Origin: Sabellastarte sp. h YS-2021
Lineage: Eukaryota; Annelida; Polychaeta; Sabellida; Sabellidae
Direction of reading: 5' to 3'
Assembly (NCBI GenBank): GCA_964017235.1
Contig: OZ024931.1
Span: 99,466,221-99,530,220 of the forward strand
DNA length: 64,000 bases
Shown: positions 1 to 10,130 of the stretch, one piece after another
Layout: each line of letters opens with the position of its first letter
Position numbering within the stretch: the stretch's first letter is position 1
Notes under the pieces: generated by a model
Seen by the model: the letters and a program-made list of their open reading frames with translations, nothing else
The model's database searches: none
What the model was told of the DNA's origin: nothing
Made by a program: the position numbers and the translations under genes

Positions 1-1163
1 CAAAAGTAGCTGAATAACATATTTATACGAAATTCTCTAAATGCAATAGTTTTGCAATTACAACTGATTTACTCAATAGTGAGAACCTCAAAGTAGTTAT
101 TACTCAGCTATGCAATGAGCTACAGGTCTGAAATTTTACTATGTTATAGCTGACCCAAAAGTAGGTGAACAACATATTTAAGCAAAATACTGTAAATGCA
201 ATAGTTTTCAAGTTACAATTGATTTACTCAATAGTGATGACCTAAAAGTAGCTATTACCCAGCTATGCCATGAGCTACAGGTCTGAAATTTTACTATGTT
301 ATAGCTGACCCAAAAGTAGCTGAATAACATATTTATACGAAATACTCTAAATGCAATAGTTTTCTAATTACAACTGATTTACTCAACAGTGAGAACTTTA
401 AAGTAGCTATTACTCAGCTGTGCCATGACCTACAGATCTGAAATTTCACTATGTTATAGCTGGCCCAAAAGTAGCTGAATAACATATTTATACGAAATTC
501 TCTAAATGCAATAGGTTTTAAGTTACAAGTGATTTACTCAATAGTGAGAACTTCAAAGTAGCTATTACTCAGCTATGCAATGAGCCACAGATCTGAAACT
601 TCACTATGTTATAGCTGATCCCAAAATAGGTGAATAACATATTGAAACAAAATACTCTAAATGCAATAGTTTCCAAGTTATAAACGATTTACTCAACAGT
701 GATAACCTAAAAGTAGCTAATACTCAGCTATGCCATGAGCTACAGGTGTGAAATTTTACTATGTTATAGCTGACCCAAAAGTAGCTGAATAACATATTTA
801 TACGAAATTCTCTAAATGCAATAGTTTTCAAGTTATAAGCGATTTACTCAACAGTGATAACCTAAAAGTAGCTATTACTCAGCTATGCCATGAGCTACAG
901 GTCTGAAATTTTACTATGTTATAGCTGACCCAAAAGTAGCTGAATAACATATTTATACGAAATTCTCTAAATGCAATAGTTTTTAAGTTACAAGTGATTT
1001 TACTCATGATGGAAGTTACTGAAAAGCCCAAAAGTAGCTATTACTCACTTAGCTATTGAGACAGGCACCCAACTTACTCACCATATTGTAGCTATGCAAA
1101 AAGTAGCTGAATAACATATTTTAACAAAATGCTCTAAATGCAACACTTTTCAAGTTATAAATG
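1..1163. repeat. 155-bp satellite array 1
   Basis: Seven or more monomers repeat at exactly 155 bp: the word gatttactca recurs at 66, 221, 376, 531, 686 and 841, and a variant at 996. The last unit is a 167-bp variant (996 to 1163). The array runs off the left edge of the window. Related arrays sit at 15913-16154, 26533-26862, 28790-29157 and 31570-33163. The length recalls the ~160-bp satellites known in bivalves, but sequence identity to any named family was not tested. Confidence 0.95.
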
Positions 1164-1589
1164 ATTTTGTGCATGATTTCATGAATTTTAATGCATTAAA
1201 AATTATTAAAAAAATTTATTTAAAAAAAAGTAAGACAGATCCAGGTCTCATACTCACACAAGAGAATCTACCTGTGGCCTAGTACATATATGCAAGATAT
1301 GAGAGAAATCCCTGCAATAGTCACTGAGAAAATTGTGATTAAGTGTTGAAATTTTCACACTTTTGGTGGGGGTACCCCCCTTGTAATGTCTCTAGCAAAC
1401 AGACGAACAGACAGATTTGCATGCCTTGAACAATTTTTCATCCTCGATAGATAAGGTATCTTTTAAAAAAAACAGTACGTCTCTAGGCCTTGTAGTTTTG
1501 GAGGAGAAGTTGTTCACGCGGACGCGTACGCCCACGCCGCAGAGTGACGACATAATGTCAGACTGACAAGTCAGCTGACATAAAAAAAA
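1163..1589. repeat. Conserved tail that follows the 155-bp satellite (copy 1)
   Basis: This non-tandem ~420-bp block starts after the 167-bp terminal monomer. Recognisable pieces are gcatgatttcatgaatttt, an A-rich stretch, ggtgggggtacccccc, and a GC-rich end carrying cgcggacgcgtacgcccacg and repeated gtcagctgac-like words. The same block follows the same type of array at 29157-30215 and 33163-33600. No coding potential is visible. It ends abruptly at the truncated left ITR of DIRS element A1. Confidence 0.85.
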
Positions 1590-1670
1590 GATCGTTCTTG
1601 TTAGCCACCGGATATACTGGTAGTTGTCGTCACGTGATAACTTCTGACCAATCGCCCTACTTTCTCGTTG
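1590..1670. repeat. A1 left (3') inverted terminal repeat, truncated
   Basis: The stretch from gatcgttcttgttagccacc to ctactttctcgttg is the inverted complement of 7684-7766, with only a few mismatches over ~80 bp. The outer part, which in A2-A4 carries tgtagcttttataagctaca and accatgtgggact, is absent. The break coincides with an A-run at 1581-1589. Confidence 0.9.
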
Positions 1671-1692
1671 AAATTTTTTTTAATTAAACCTA

Positions 1693-1715
1693 CCCCTCAG
1701 CTGTAAACAGCGGGG
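1693..1715. other. Conserved CCCC...GCTG/CAGC...GGGG hairpin next to the ICR (A1)
   Basis: The sequence is CCCC-TCA-GCTGT-AA-ACAGC-GGGG, a hairpin between left ITR and ICR. Equivalent hairpins occur in A2 (8394-8420), A4, family C (43923-43948) and all family B copies, where loop and flanking bases differ but the CCCC/GGGG and GCT/AGC arms persist. Confidence 0.7.
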
Positions 1716-1736
1716 AGGCAGGGTGGGACTCTCCTA

Positions 1737-1831
1737 AGTCCCATATGGTAAGCTTGTAGCTTATAAAAGCTACATTTAAGTAATTAAAATTTTCAATTTT
1801 ATTACGCTACAATAGCTTACCATGTGGGACT
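1737..1831. repeat. A1 internal complementary region (ICR)
   Basis: The left half (agtcccatatggtaagcttg to the centre) is the complement of the family A left terminus. The right half (ttttattacgctacaatagc to ggact) is the complement of the right terminus at 7813-7853. It is therefore the antisense of a left-end/right-end junction, the hallmark arrangement of DIRS elements and the template for repairing ITR ends during circle formation. Confidence 0.9.
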
Positions 1832-1952
1832 TAATGCTGAATTCAACCGCCCGGTGGCAGGATTACAGCTGAGACTGGAAGATATGTCATTTTTTCTAAG
1901 ATTTGAATTAGTATATACAGAATAGTGCCAGAAATACCAGTCTGAGTCCCTT

Positions 1953-2033
1953 TTACAGTGCCCCGATCCCGAAGATCGGGCCTGTAACGAGCCAAAAAAC
2001 CTAAGTAAAAGAGGGACAGTGCTAAAACTGTCC
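1953..2033. promoter_or_regulatory. Two conserved 3' UTR hairpins of family A (A1)
   Basis: First hairpin, 1953-1987: TTACAG...CCGATC-ccgaa-GATCGG...CTGTAA. Second, 2014-2033: GGACAGT-gctaaa-ACTGTCC. Both recur in A2 (8658-8704 and 8731-8748) and A3. A4 keeps the second stem with a different loop (acgggt). They lie downstream of the YR gene on the minus strand, so a role in 3' end formation or RNA packaging is possible but unproven. Confidence 0.6.
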
Positions 2034-2197
2034 AGATGTTTGGTAGTAGGACGGAAGTGCAGCGGTGCTCACTTCGAGGTCTAAGGGTCCCTAGGAGACC
2101 TTCACGTGTGACTGACCAACCCTGTGGTTGGGCATCTCATGAAATTTTTAACCTGAAATATGAGATTAATGACAACTGAATAAGTTCTTAATAGAAA

Positions 2198-3415
2198 TTA
2201 CCTGATAATTAAAAAATAAAATGACCTTACCCGTAACATCTTGAAGGTAAAGGAATACCTAGATCCTGGGAGATACTCCTGAAGACTTGGTTGTAGCGGA
2301 TGTGCCCCCCCCCCCCTTTTTTCTTTCCGAGGACAACTGGTCTGAGGGGAAGGATCTAGGACTTGTTGTGCCACCACCACGGGTCCCAGATACATATTGT
2401 TGTCGGTGTCCGACCAAGTAAGGTCTTTTAGTTAAAAATTTGTAAATGTGTTGTGAGCTTTCCAGTGACAGGCTTGCATGATTTGGTCCACCGATACTCC
2501 ACCGTAAAAGGCCTTAGAGGCCGCGAAGGCCCGGATGTCATGCGCTTTGACTTGGACCAAGTCCAAGGCTTGTTGGTCTGCTTGTTTGTAACAAAGTAGG
2601 ATGGTTTGTTTCAACCATGAAGAGAGTGTAGCGGGTCTGATGTCTGAGGTATGTCCTTTCTTAAAGGAGATGAAAAGGAGAGAACGAGACCCTCTCAGGT
2701 CTTTAGTTCGGTCCAAATAAAACCTCAGGGCCCGCACGGGACACAGGGTCCTGTCTTCCTTAAACTGTCTATCTACAATGGTAGTCAAAGCAGGGATAGT
2801 CACTGGTGACACACTTTGAGAACCTTCTCTTGCTAGTTGGTTTTTGGCTATGAAAAAAGAAGGGAACAAGGCCACCTTTTCCCATTGGCCTAAATTAGAT
2901 ACTTTGTTCGCGACCCAGGCATGGATTTCGCTGCGGCGCTTGCCGGAGGCCAAGGCTAGCAAGAAAGCAGTTTGGAGAGTAAGATGTTTGAGGTCTGTGT
3001 CTTTCATGGGCTCAAATGGTGCTTTGGTGAGCTCGTTAAGGACAACAGAAAGGTTCCACTTGGGTAAATTTCTGGAACTTTTAGGACGATCCCTGTGAAA
3101 ACTGGAGAGTAACCTATGAAGGTCTGCATTGTGTGCAATGTGTTGGGCCCAAAGTGTCAACGATTGCAGTCCTGTAACCATCAATGGTCGAGGGGCACCT
3201 GTTTAAGTCTTGGTACAGGTACATGAAAAAATCTGAGATTTGTTTCACAGATGGAGTGGAGAAATCCACCGAATTTTCTCTGCACCATTTTTCAAATAGG
3301 GCCCACTTTGACTTGTAGATGGTCCTTGTTGATGACCGCTGAGGGGCAGCAATTCTCTCTGCCACCTCCACAGAGAAGCCTTGTTCTTGGAGTTGTCCGC
3401 TCCTAGACACCAGGC
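2198..3415 (-). pseudogene. A1 tyrosine recombinase, catalytic Tyr replaced by a stop
   Basis: The protein inserts circular cDNA. The N-terminal SAM-like region starts near QLQEQGF (about 3410) and the catalytic domain follows. Visible catalytic motifs are SGKRRSEIH (first Arg), KAHDIRAFAASKAF (HxxR) and ACHWKAHNTFTNF. The next codon, 2432-2434, should be the nucleophilic Tyr (TAC or TAT in A2, A3, C and B) but is TAA. The frame reopens immediately as LKDLTW and reaches 2198 with a Lys/Gly-rich end. A frame change near 3184 separates the N-terminal part from the catalytic domain. Identification is firm; the gene is dead. Confidence 0.9.
2305..2322 (-). other. Poly-C/poly-T tract (sense: A-rich then G-run) after the YR (A1)
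   Basis: The plus strand has C12 then T6; the sense strand therefore reads AAAAAAGGGGGGGGGGGG. Similar tracts occur at the same place in A2 (9019-9035), A3 (~26059), C (~44512), B0 (~14517), B1 (~16695), B2 (~35452) and B4 (~63812). In family A it encodes a Lys-Gly run; in B it lies in the 3' UTR. Confidence 0.6.
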
Positions 3416-5431
3416 GTGGAGGTTCAGCTGTTGTGGGTTGTTGTGGAACACATATTTGTGGGACTGTTTTAGCAGGGTCGTTGACACTGGGAGTTGTAGT
3501 GGGATCTCTGTTGAGAGCTGCACTAGGTCCCAAAACCAGGGCATCTCTGGCCAGCCTGGGGCTATCACGATGATCAGGCAATGGCATTGCTTGATCTTTT
3601 GGATCACCTTCTGAAGGAGAGCCGTAGGAGGGTAGGCATAGGCCGTGAGGTTGGTCCAGTTTATGTTCAGAGCATCTATGTCCCAGGCCCTTGGGTCTGG
3701 GATAGGAGACACATACAGTGGGAGTTTGTGGTTCAGGTGAGTGGCAAATAAGTCTACATGAGGGGTGAACCACTTCTGGCAGATTTGTTTGAAGACCTGT
3801 GGGTGCAGAGACCATTCTGTTGACTGCACTTGGTTGGACCTGGACAGTAGGTCGGCCATCACATTCAGACACCCTGGAATGTGCCTGGCTTTCAATGTTA
3901 TGTGGTAGTGATGGCACCAGGTCATGATTTTCCACAGGAGAGCGCACATCTCTGCTGAGTGAGTTCCCCCCTGCTTGTTGATGTAGGCTACCACTGTTGA
4001 GTTGTCCGTCGCAACTAACACTGTTTGATTCTGGCACTGGTCCTTGAAGTCTCGAAGGGCCAGGGAGACCGCCTTCAATTCCAGGACATTTATGTGTAGC
4101 CTTTTTTCCCGATCTGACCACAGCCCTTTTGTAGAATTTTGATCTAAGTGAGCGCCCCAACCTTCGTTTGAGGCGTCGGTAAAGAGTTGGATACTGTGGT
4201 CCTTGGGATAAAGGTCTGAGCCTTTCATCACATTTGAGGGGTTTTGCCACCAATCTAGGTGGGCTACAATGGCTTGTGTCCAAGGAAGGAGGTTGTCCAG
4301 CGACTGAGGATATCTCCAGTGCTCCTTGAGATGAAACTGAAAGGGCCTCATGTGAAGGCGTCCCTCCGGGACCATTTTCTCTGTTGAGGCTAGCAACCCA
4401 ATTAGAGACATCAAACATCTTGCAGTCAAAACACTTTGACTTGAGTCGTAGGATCAAATCCTGAAGTTTGAGCCATCTCTCGTGAGTGGGTCTTACAAGG
4501 GCTGAATCTAGGTGGTATTCGTAGCCCACGAACGAAAACACCTGAGTAGGTTTCAGTTCTGATTTTTCTTGGTTGATTATCCAACCCAAGGATTGGGTTA
4601 GGTCTACCACTGCCTGTGTGTCCATTTGGGATTCCTCCTGAGACTGGGACCTGATCAGCCAGTCGTCCAGGTATTGGTGAATTCTGAGTCCTCTTGAGAG
4701 GGCCATTAGTTTCACTTCCTTTACGATCATCGTAAAGACCTGGGGGGCTGTGGCCAGTCCGAAAGGTAGGGAGGTGAACTGGAACACCTGGGCCTTGTAG
4801 CAAAACCTTAGGTATTTCCTTGAGTTTGGATGGATGGGGATGTGAAGGTATGCGTCTGACAGGTCTATCGACGATACCCACTCCCCTGGGCCAGGGGAGT
4901 CCTGATGGACTCCGGGGTTTCCATTTTGAACTTTTCTACATGTAGAAAAGTGTTGAGCCTGCTTAAGTCTATGACTGGCCTCCACCTTTGGTGAGGCTTG
5001 GGTACTAGGAACAGGCGACTGTAAAACCCGAGAGATTTTACGTTTTCTACCCTTTCGATAGCGTTCTTTGACAAGAGAGACTGGATACAAGTGGCCAAGG
5101 CTTGGTCTTTTTGTTGGGCCTTGTACTCTGACAGAATCAGAGGAGATCTGATCAAATTTGGCTTTGAACGGAATGGCAGAACGTAGCCATTGGTGATAAT
5201 GTTTAACACGTTTTGAGAACATTTGTTTATTAGCCAGTCTCTCTTGAAAGAACGGAGGCGACTTCCTACTGATGGACTGAGTGAGGCTTTGGAGGAGTCA
5301 TTGGGAAGGGGGGTTTCCATGCCCCCTTCCCCTATTGTGGGGTCGAAAACGACCCCTGGAGCCTCTGAAGTTGGATTTCCCTCTTCCCGAGGGAAAGGAT
5401 TGGTTACTGCTTTGAGAGGTATTGCCCCCAT
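3245..5431 (-). pseudogene. A1 reverse transcriptase - RNase H - methyltransferase-like polyprotein, frameshifted
   Basis: RT motifs: VPKPHQRWRPVIDLS, SSIDLSDAYLHIPI (motif A), TSLPFGLATAPQVF (motif B) and the YLDD box at 4662-4673. RNase H motifs: LFTDASNEGWGAHL, HINVLELKAV, VATDNSTVVAYI and HIPGCLNVMADLLSR. Behind RNase H is a segment with VDLFATHLNHKLPLYVS and AYAYPPTALL, which resembles the DAM-like methyltransferase region described in DIRS elements; its NPPY-type motif is only YPPT. Frame changes near 4890 and 4430 break the gene. The earliest plausible ATG is at 5431, inside the overlap with the end of gag. Confidence 0.9.
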
Positions 5432-7460
5432 AGGGGCGTTTCCTGTAGGAGCCTCTTTTCTTGTGGGGGTCACGAAAGGGCTTATTCTGGTAGGGTGCGA
5501 AACCCTGAGAATCTTTTGAGGTGCCTTTTTTGAGAAGGAAGTCCTCACCTTCCTTTACAAGTTGAGACTCGAACAAGGAGGAGTCCCAGAAGGACGAGTT
5601 CCTAAGTTCTTGGCGTCTCATTTCCCCTAGCTGGGGATGTAATAGAGTCATTTCGGCTTCGCGCCTAAGCAAGCCGGTATTAGCCATGGAATATAATTCC
5701 CTCTGGAGAATATGGGGTAGAGATTTGCTGAGACAGGTAAGAGCTCTATGTTGAACAAGAACCGTCTTGTTCCAAAAATCCATGTACTCAGCAACTTCCT
5801 CATATCCGCGCTTTGCTGCTTTCTCAGGATTGGCACCTTTCTGGATCTGAGATTTTATCTTCTTGACAGTTGACTTAATGCTATGTTGGCACTTTTCCAA
5901 GGAAGCATTGCAAGAAGAAGGGGTTTTGGCAAAGGCAGCGGTGAAGTTGAGGGTTGAAATATTTTGTCTAGTCTGATGTTCCAGCTCCTTAAGAACTGGC
6001 AGAGGAACTTTGGCTACTGGTGCCCCAGGAGGTCTAGGAGTAATACAGATCTTAGCAAAGTCTGTATTCAACTCCTGAATTTTGTCTTGAAAAGTGGGCT
6101 GTCCAACCTTATACCACTTAGAAGTGGATGGAGGAGGCTTGACATATTTGCCCTCAGCTAAATTGGCAGCTTTGAAATCATGTTGAAATTTATCAAAGGC
6201 GTCCTTGATAACTGAGCTAAGTGGTAGAATAGAGGAAGGACCTCTAGGTCTGAGCTCTTGACGGCCTTTTTCGTCATCCAGACCCAACACTGAAGTTGAG
6301 GACCTAGGCATAGAGTCCCTGGGGTCAGGGAGAGAGAGAATACGCCTGAAGGTATCTACTTCTTCAGAGTATTGGGAGGGAATGTCAGACAAGGCTACTT
6401 CCCTATAATAAGGGGGGTCTGGATCATGTTGTGGGAGGTCTTGATCAGAAGCTGCGCCTGAGGGCTGAGCCCTAGAGGGCTTAGAAGACCTGTGTCTTGC
6501 AACAGGGGAGTGATCTTCCTCTGAAGATGACACATATCTGGACCTAGATTTATGCTTGCTCTTGTCAGAGTGCTTCTTAGGTCTAGTTGGATGGATCCGA
6601 GGTTCGTCGGAATCCTCATCCAGTTGGTCCGAGGCAGAGCTCGGTGCTACTGTTTGTCTGTGGGTTTGTTTTTTGTGAGAGTACGAGGAATCCTTCGGTA
6701 TAGCCTCAGAAGGGGCAACTTACTGATCCGAGGTAGTTTGGTTAAGTACTAGTCGAGGAGGGAGTGCTGGACCAACGTCCACATCCATTGCCTCGGACTG
6801 AGCATTAGTACTTAATCTTGGAGGGGGTAGGTCCAGATGAGCAGCAATGTTGCTGGATGGACCAGCTTTTGAAGCATGAGGCGAGGGTTCAACCTCGGAT
6901 GGCTTTTTAATTGCTAACTCCTCTCAGAGTGATTGAAATGCTTCTAACATGGATGCCTGGAAGGAACCCATTTGCTGCTGTAAATGTATATTTAGAGAGT
7001 CACCCAGGGATTTCTCAATATTTCTTTGAATTTTGTTTTGCAAAACAGTACCTGGGGTGGGTGGGACAGCTTTGGCTGGGGTCTTTAAAGATAAAGAACT
7101 GAAGGCGAGAGGTTGAGGACGGGGGGGTGAGGTAAAGAGGTTATCAGCAGCACTCTCTAGGTCTGCATTGGAACCAGTAAAAGAGTCCCCATCGCCTTCA
7201 CCCAAGAGATCTAGTTCATCTTTAGAACTAGTTTCCGCTTTTTGCTTTTTTAAGTACCGCTTCCTGTTTTGAATTTTTTGCAATTGCTCATCAGTGAGAG
7301 ACGTGCAAATATGGCAGGGCGCTTCAAAGGTGACACAGGGGTCATCTCCCTTGCCAGCCTTCCTACAGGTAGGGCAGTAGTTATGATTATCAAAACTGAA
7401 GCAAAAATGGCGGCATTTCTGAGCTCTCGGTTTGTCTTTGTTTGCTTGATGGAGAGACAT
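5298..7460 (-). pseudogene. A1 gag-like ORF1, broken
   Basis: The ATG at 7460 starts MSLHQANKDK, followed by a Cys/His cluster (CRHFCFSFDNHNYCPTC and CHIC), a zinc-binding head shared with family C. A stop at 6924 and lesions to about 6540 interrupt the gene. The rest (6533 to 5298) is an acidic Ser-rich segment, a helical capsid-like region and a Gly/Arg/Ser-rich tail (SGRGKSNFRGSRGRFR), as expected of a nucleic-acid-binding gag. I assign gag by position and composition, not by a recognised fold. Confidence 0.75.
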
Positions 7461-7683
7461 TTTAACGCAATAAAAAGATGTACAATTGAAATTGCCTGAA
7501 CCGAGAAAACTCAAAACATGCGGAAGCAAGGAAAATACTTAAGTTGTGAAATCAATAATTTTACAGAACAATCTATGCTATATATAAAATGAAATATTCA
7601 AATATGAGCCTCCAACAATACATAAAGACTGAGAAATAAATGAAAATGTCTGTATATTTACAAACTGCTACCAGTTCATTGTG

Positions 7684-7853
7684 GCCAACGAGAAAGTAGG
7701 GCGATTGGTCAGAAGTTATCACATGACGACAACTACCAGTATATCCGGTGGCTAACAAGAACGATCTTTTTTTCTAAGACTTTGGCCCCGGGTGTGGCAA
7801 CCCGAGAACAGCATTAAGTCCCACATGGTAAGCTATTGTAGCGTAATAAAATT
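7684..7853. repeat. A1 right (5') inverted terminal repeat
   Basis: The inner part (7684-7766) is the complement of the left ITR. The outer part holds agtcccacatggtaagctat and the terminal taataaaattg, complementary to the right half of the ICR. The 5' end of the transcript is expected here, just upstream of gag. Confidence 0.88.
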
Positions 7854-8215
7854 GAAATTTTTCCCTTTTCAATGGGATACCCTTGTACTATCCTGTGGGC
7901 CAAAAATTCACTCAAAATCGTGCTATCTCTTATGATTTCTGAGATATTTACACTTTTTTACATTCCACTAAAATCCAAGATGGTGGCCATAAGTTGTGAA
8001 ACTTGAAATTTTTCCCTTTTCAATGCGACTCCCTTGTATTACCCTGTGGGCCAAAAATTCACTCAAAATCACTCTATCTCTTACAGGTCGTGAGATACCG
8101 GAGGAGGGGGTGGATATAATCCCTGGGCAAATTTATCCGACACCTATTGTGACAGGCTTGTAGCAGTAGCAATCCCATCATTAACATTATCAGAAATAAT
8201 CATTAGCTCAATTAA
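7854..8215. repeat. Spacer with two diverged repeat units between A1 and A2
   Basis: Two units share tgaaatttttcccttttcaatg, gtgggccaaaaattcactca and a ctctatctctta segment, about 130 bp apart. They belong to the same broad family as the arrays at 50490-50944 and 61570-62110 (ctgtgggtcaaaaatttcgt, cgctctatctcgcacgg). A1 inserted inside the first unit. No gene is visible. Confidence 0.7.
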
Positions 8216-8385
8216 ATTGAAAAATTTAATTACTTAAATGTAGCTTTTATAAGCTACAAGCTTACCATGTGGGACTGATTGCTGTTCTCTTCTAAGAAAA
8301 ATAGACATTTATAGTTGGCCGTAGCCTCAGGTTGTCATCTCGCGTTACACTCTGACATTCGTCTCCTTTTTCTCGTTGCAATGTT
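8216..8385. repeat. A2 left inverted terminal repeat
   Basis: The outer 60 bp match the left half of the ICR at 8440-8534. The inner part (atagttggccgtagcctcag to cttttt ctcgttgc) is complementary to 13969-14032. The CCC...GCTGTA-A-TACAG...GGG hairpin follows at 8394-8420. Confidence 0.88.
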
Positions 8386-8439
8386 AAACCATACTCCCTC
8401 AGCTGTAATACAGTGGGGAGGCAGGGTGGGACTCTTCTC

Positions 8440-8534
8440 AGTCCCACATGGTAAGCTTGTAGCTTCTAAAAGCTACATTTAAGTAATTAAAATTTTCAAT
8501 TTTATTGCGCTACAATAGCTTACCATGTGGGACT
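8440..8534. repeat. A2 internal complementary region
   Basis: Antisense copy of the two element ends joined head to tail: agtcccacatggtaagcttg to aattaaaattttcaa for the left end, then ttttattgcgctacaatagc to gggact for the right end. It matches the A1 ICR base for base at most positions. Confidence 0.9.
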
Positions 8535-8965
8535 GATTTGCTGAATCCAACCACATGGTGGAGGGATTACAGCTGAGACTGGAAGATATGTCAATTTTTC
8601 TTAGATTTTGAAGTAATAGATTAGAATGGATGTTTAGAAATCCCAGTCTGAGTCCCGTTTACAGTGCCCCAATCCCGAAGATCGGGCCTGTAAAGAGCCA
8701 AAAACCTGAATAGAATGGATGACAGTGCTAAAACTGTCAAGATGTTTTGATTGTAGGAGAGAAGTGCAGCTGTGCTCACTTAAGGAGTGTAAGGGCCCTT
8801 AGGGACCATCCACGAGTGAAAAACCAGCCCAATGGTTGGTATTCTCATAAATTTTTGCCACCGAACATGAGATTAATGACAACGTTAATAAGTCCTTAAT
8901 ACATACTATACTTGATAAGCTAAAAATAAAAAATGACCTTACCCGTAACATCTTGAGAGGTAAAG

Positions 8966-10130
8966 CTATACCTGGACCCTGGGATTAGACTCCTGAAGAC
9001 TTGGCTGTAGCGGATGTGCCCCCCCCCCCCCCCCCTTCTTTTCTTTCCGAGGATGACTGGTCTGAGGGGAAGGGTCTAGGACTTGTGCCGCTACCACTGG
9101 TCCCAGATACATATTGTTGTCGTTGTCTGACCAAGTAAGGTCTTTTAGGTAAAAATTAGTAAATGTGTCGTGAGCTTTCCGGTGACAGGCTTGCATGGTT
9201 TGGTCCACCGATACCCCACCGTAAAAGGCCTTAGAGGCCGCAAAGGCCCTAATGTCATGCGCTTTAACTTGGATCAAGTCCAAGGCTTGCTTGTCTGCTT
9301 GTTTATAACAAAGTAGGATAGTTTGTTTCAACCAGGAAGAGAGGGTAGCGGGTCTGATGTTTGAGGTATGTCCTTTCTTGAAGGAGATGAAAAGGAGGAT
9401 CGAGACCCTCTCAGGTCTTTGGTTCGATCCAATAGGACCTCAGGGCCCGCACCGGACACAGGGTCCTGTCTTCTTTGAATTGTCTATCTACAATGGTAGT
9501 CAAAGCAGGCAATAGTCACCGGAGACACACTTTGAGAACCTTTTTTGCTAGTTGGTTTTTGGCTATGAAGACAGAAGAAGGGAACAAGGCAACCTTTTCC
9601 CATTGGCCTAGATTAGATACTTGTTTGCAACCCAGGCATGGATTTCGCTGCGGCGCGTGCCGGAGGCCAAAGCTAGCAAGAAAGCAGTCTTGAGAGTAAG
9701 ATGTTTGAGGTCTGTGTCTTTCATAGGCTCAAAGGGTGCTTTGTGAGCTCATTAAGAACAACAGAAAGGTTCCACTTAGGAAGATTCCTGGAACTTTTGG
9801 GACGATCCCTATGAAAGCTGGAGAGTAACCTATTAAGGTCTGAACTTTGAGAGATATGGTGGCCCGCTGGGCCCAAAGTGTCAACAATGGCCATCCTGTA
9901 ACCATTGATGGTTGAGGGGCGCCTGTTTAGATCTTGGTACAGGTACATGAAAAGTCTGAGACTTGTTTGTTGGAGAAATCCACCGAATTTTCTCTGCACC
10001 ATTTCTCAAATAAGGCCCACTTTGACTTGTAGATGGTTCTTGTTGATGACCACTGAGGTGCAGCAATTCTCTCTGCCACCTCCACAGAGAAGCCTTATTC
10101 TTGGAGCTGTCCACTCCTAGACACCAGGTG
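8966..10130 (-). pseudogene. A2 tyrosine recombinase remnant
   Basis: The C-terminal part (8966-9331) keeps KAHDIRAFAASKAF and the catalytic Tyr in FTNFYLKDL, but CHW is changed to CHR. Upstream parts carry several frameshifts and small deletions; the first catalytic Arg region reads SGTRRSEI. The N-terminal region (to about 10130) is recognisable by RIAAPQ and an LFEKWC-like segment. It ends in a Lys/Gly tract and AHPLQPSLQE, as in A1. Confidence 0.85.

Larger units (their letters stand above)
1590..7853 (-). mobile_element. DIRS-type retrotransposon, family A copy 1 (A1), inactive
   Basis: A nearly complete DIRS element read on the minus strand: right ITR (5' end) 7684-7853, gag, RT-RNase H, YR, ICR 1737-1831 and left ITR 1590-1670. 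The left ITR has lost its outermost ~100 bp, because it starts at gatcgttcttg instead of the family terminus. Inverted repeats with an ICR, plus a tyrosine recombinase, define the DIRS group; there are no LTRs and no DDE integrase. Gag has stops, the polymerase has at least two frameshifts, and the YR has a nonsense codon at its catalytic tyrosine, so the copy is dead. The right flank is a unit of the tgtgggccaaaaattcactc repeat. Confidence 0.93.

Noticed and set aside
1-1163. CRISPR array
   Set aside because: Monomers are contiguous at 155 bp with no separate repeat and spacer, and the context is an animal genome.
3114-5222. 702-codon ORF in A1 as a single protein
   Set aside because: It joins RT and the start of YR through the wrong frame of RNase H because of frameshifts; it is not a natural protein.
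1590-7853. LTR retrotransposon or endogenous retrovirus
   Set aside because: No direct LTRs, protease or DDE integrase; ends are inverted, there is an ICR, and the integrating enzyme is a tyrosine recombinase.
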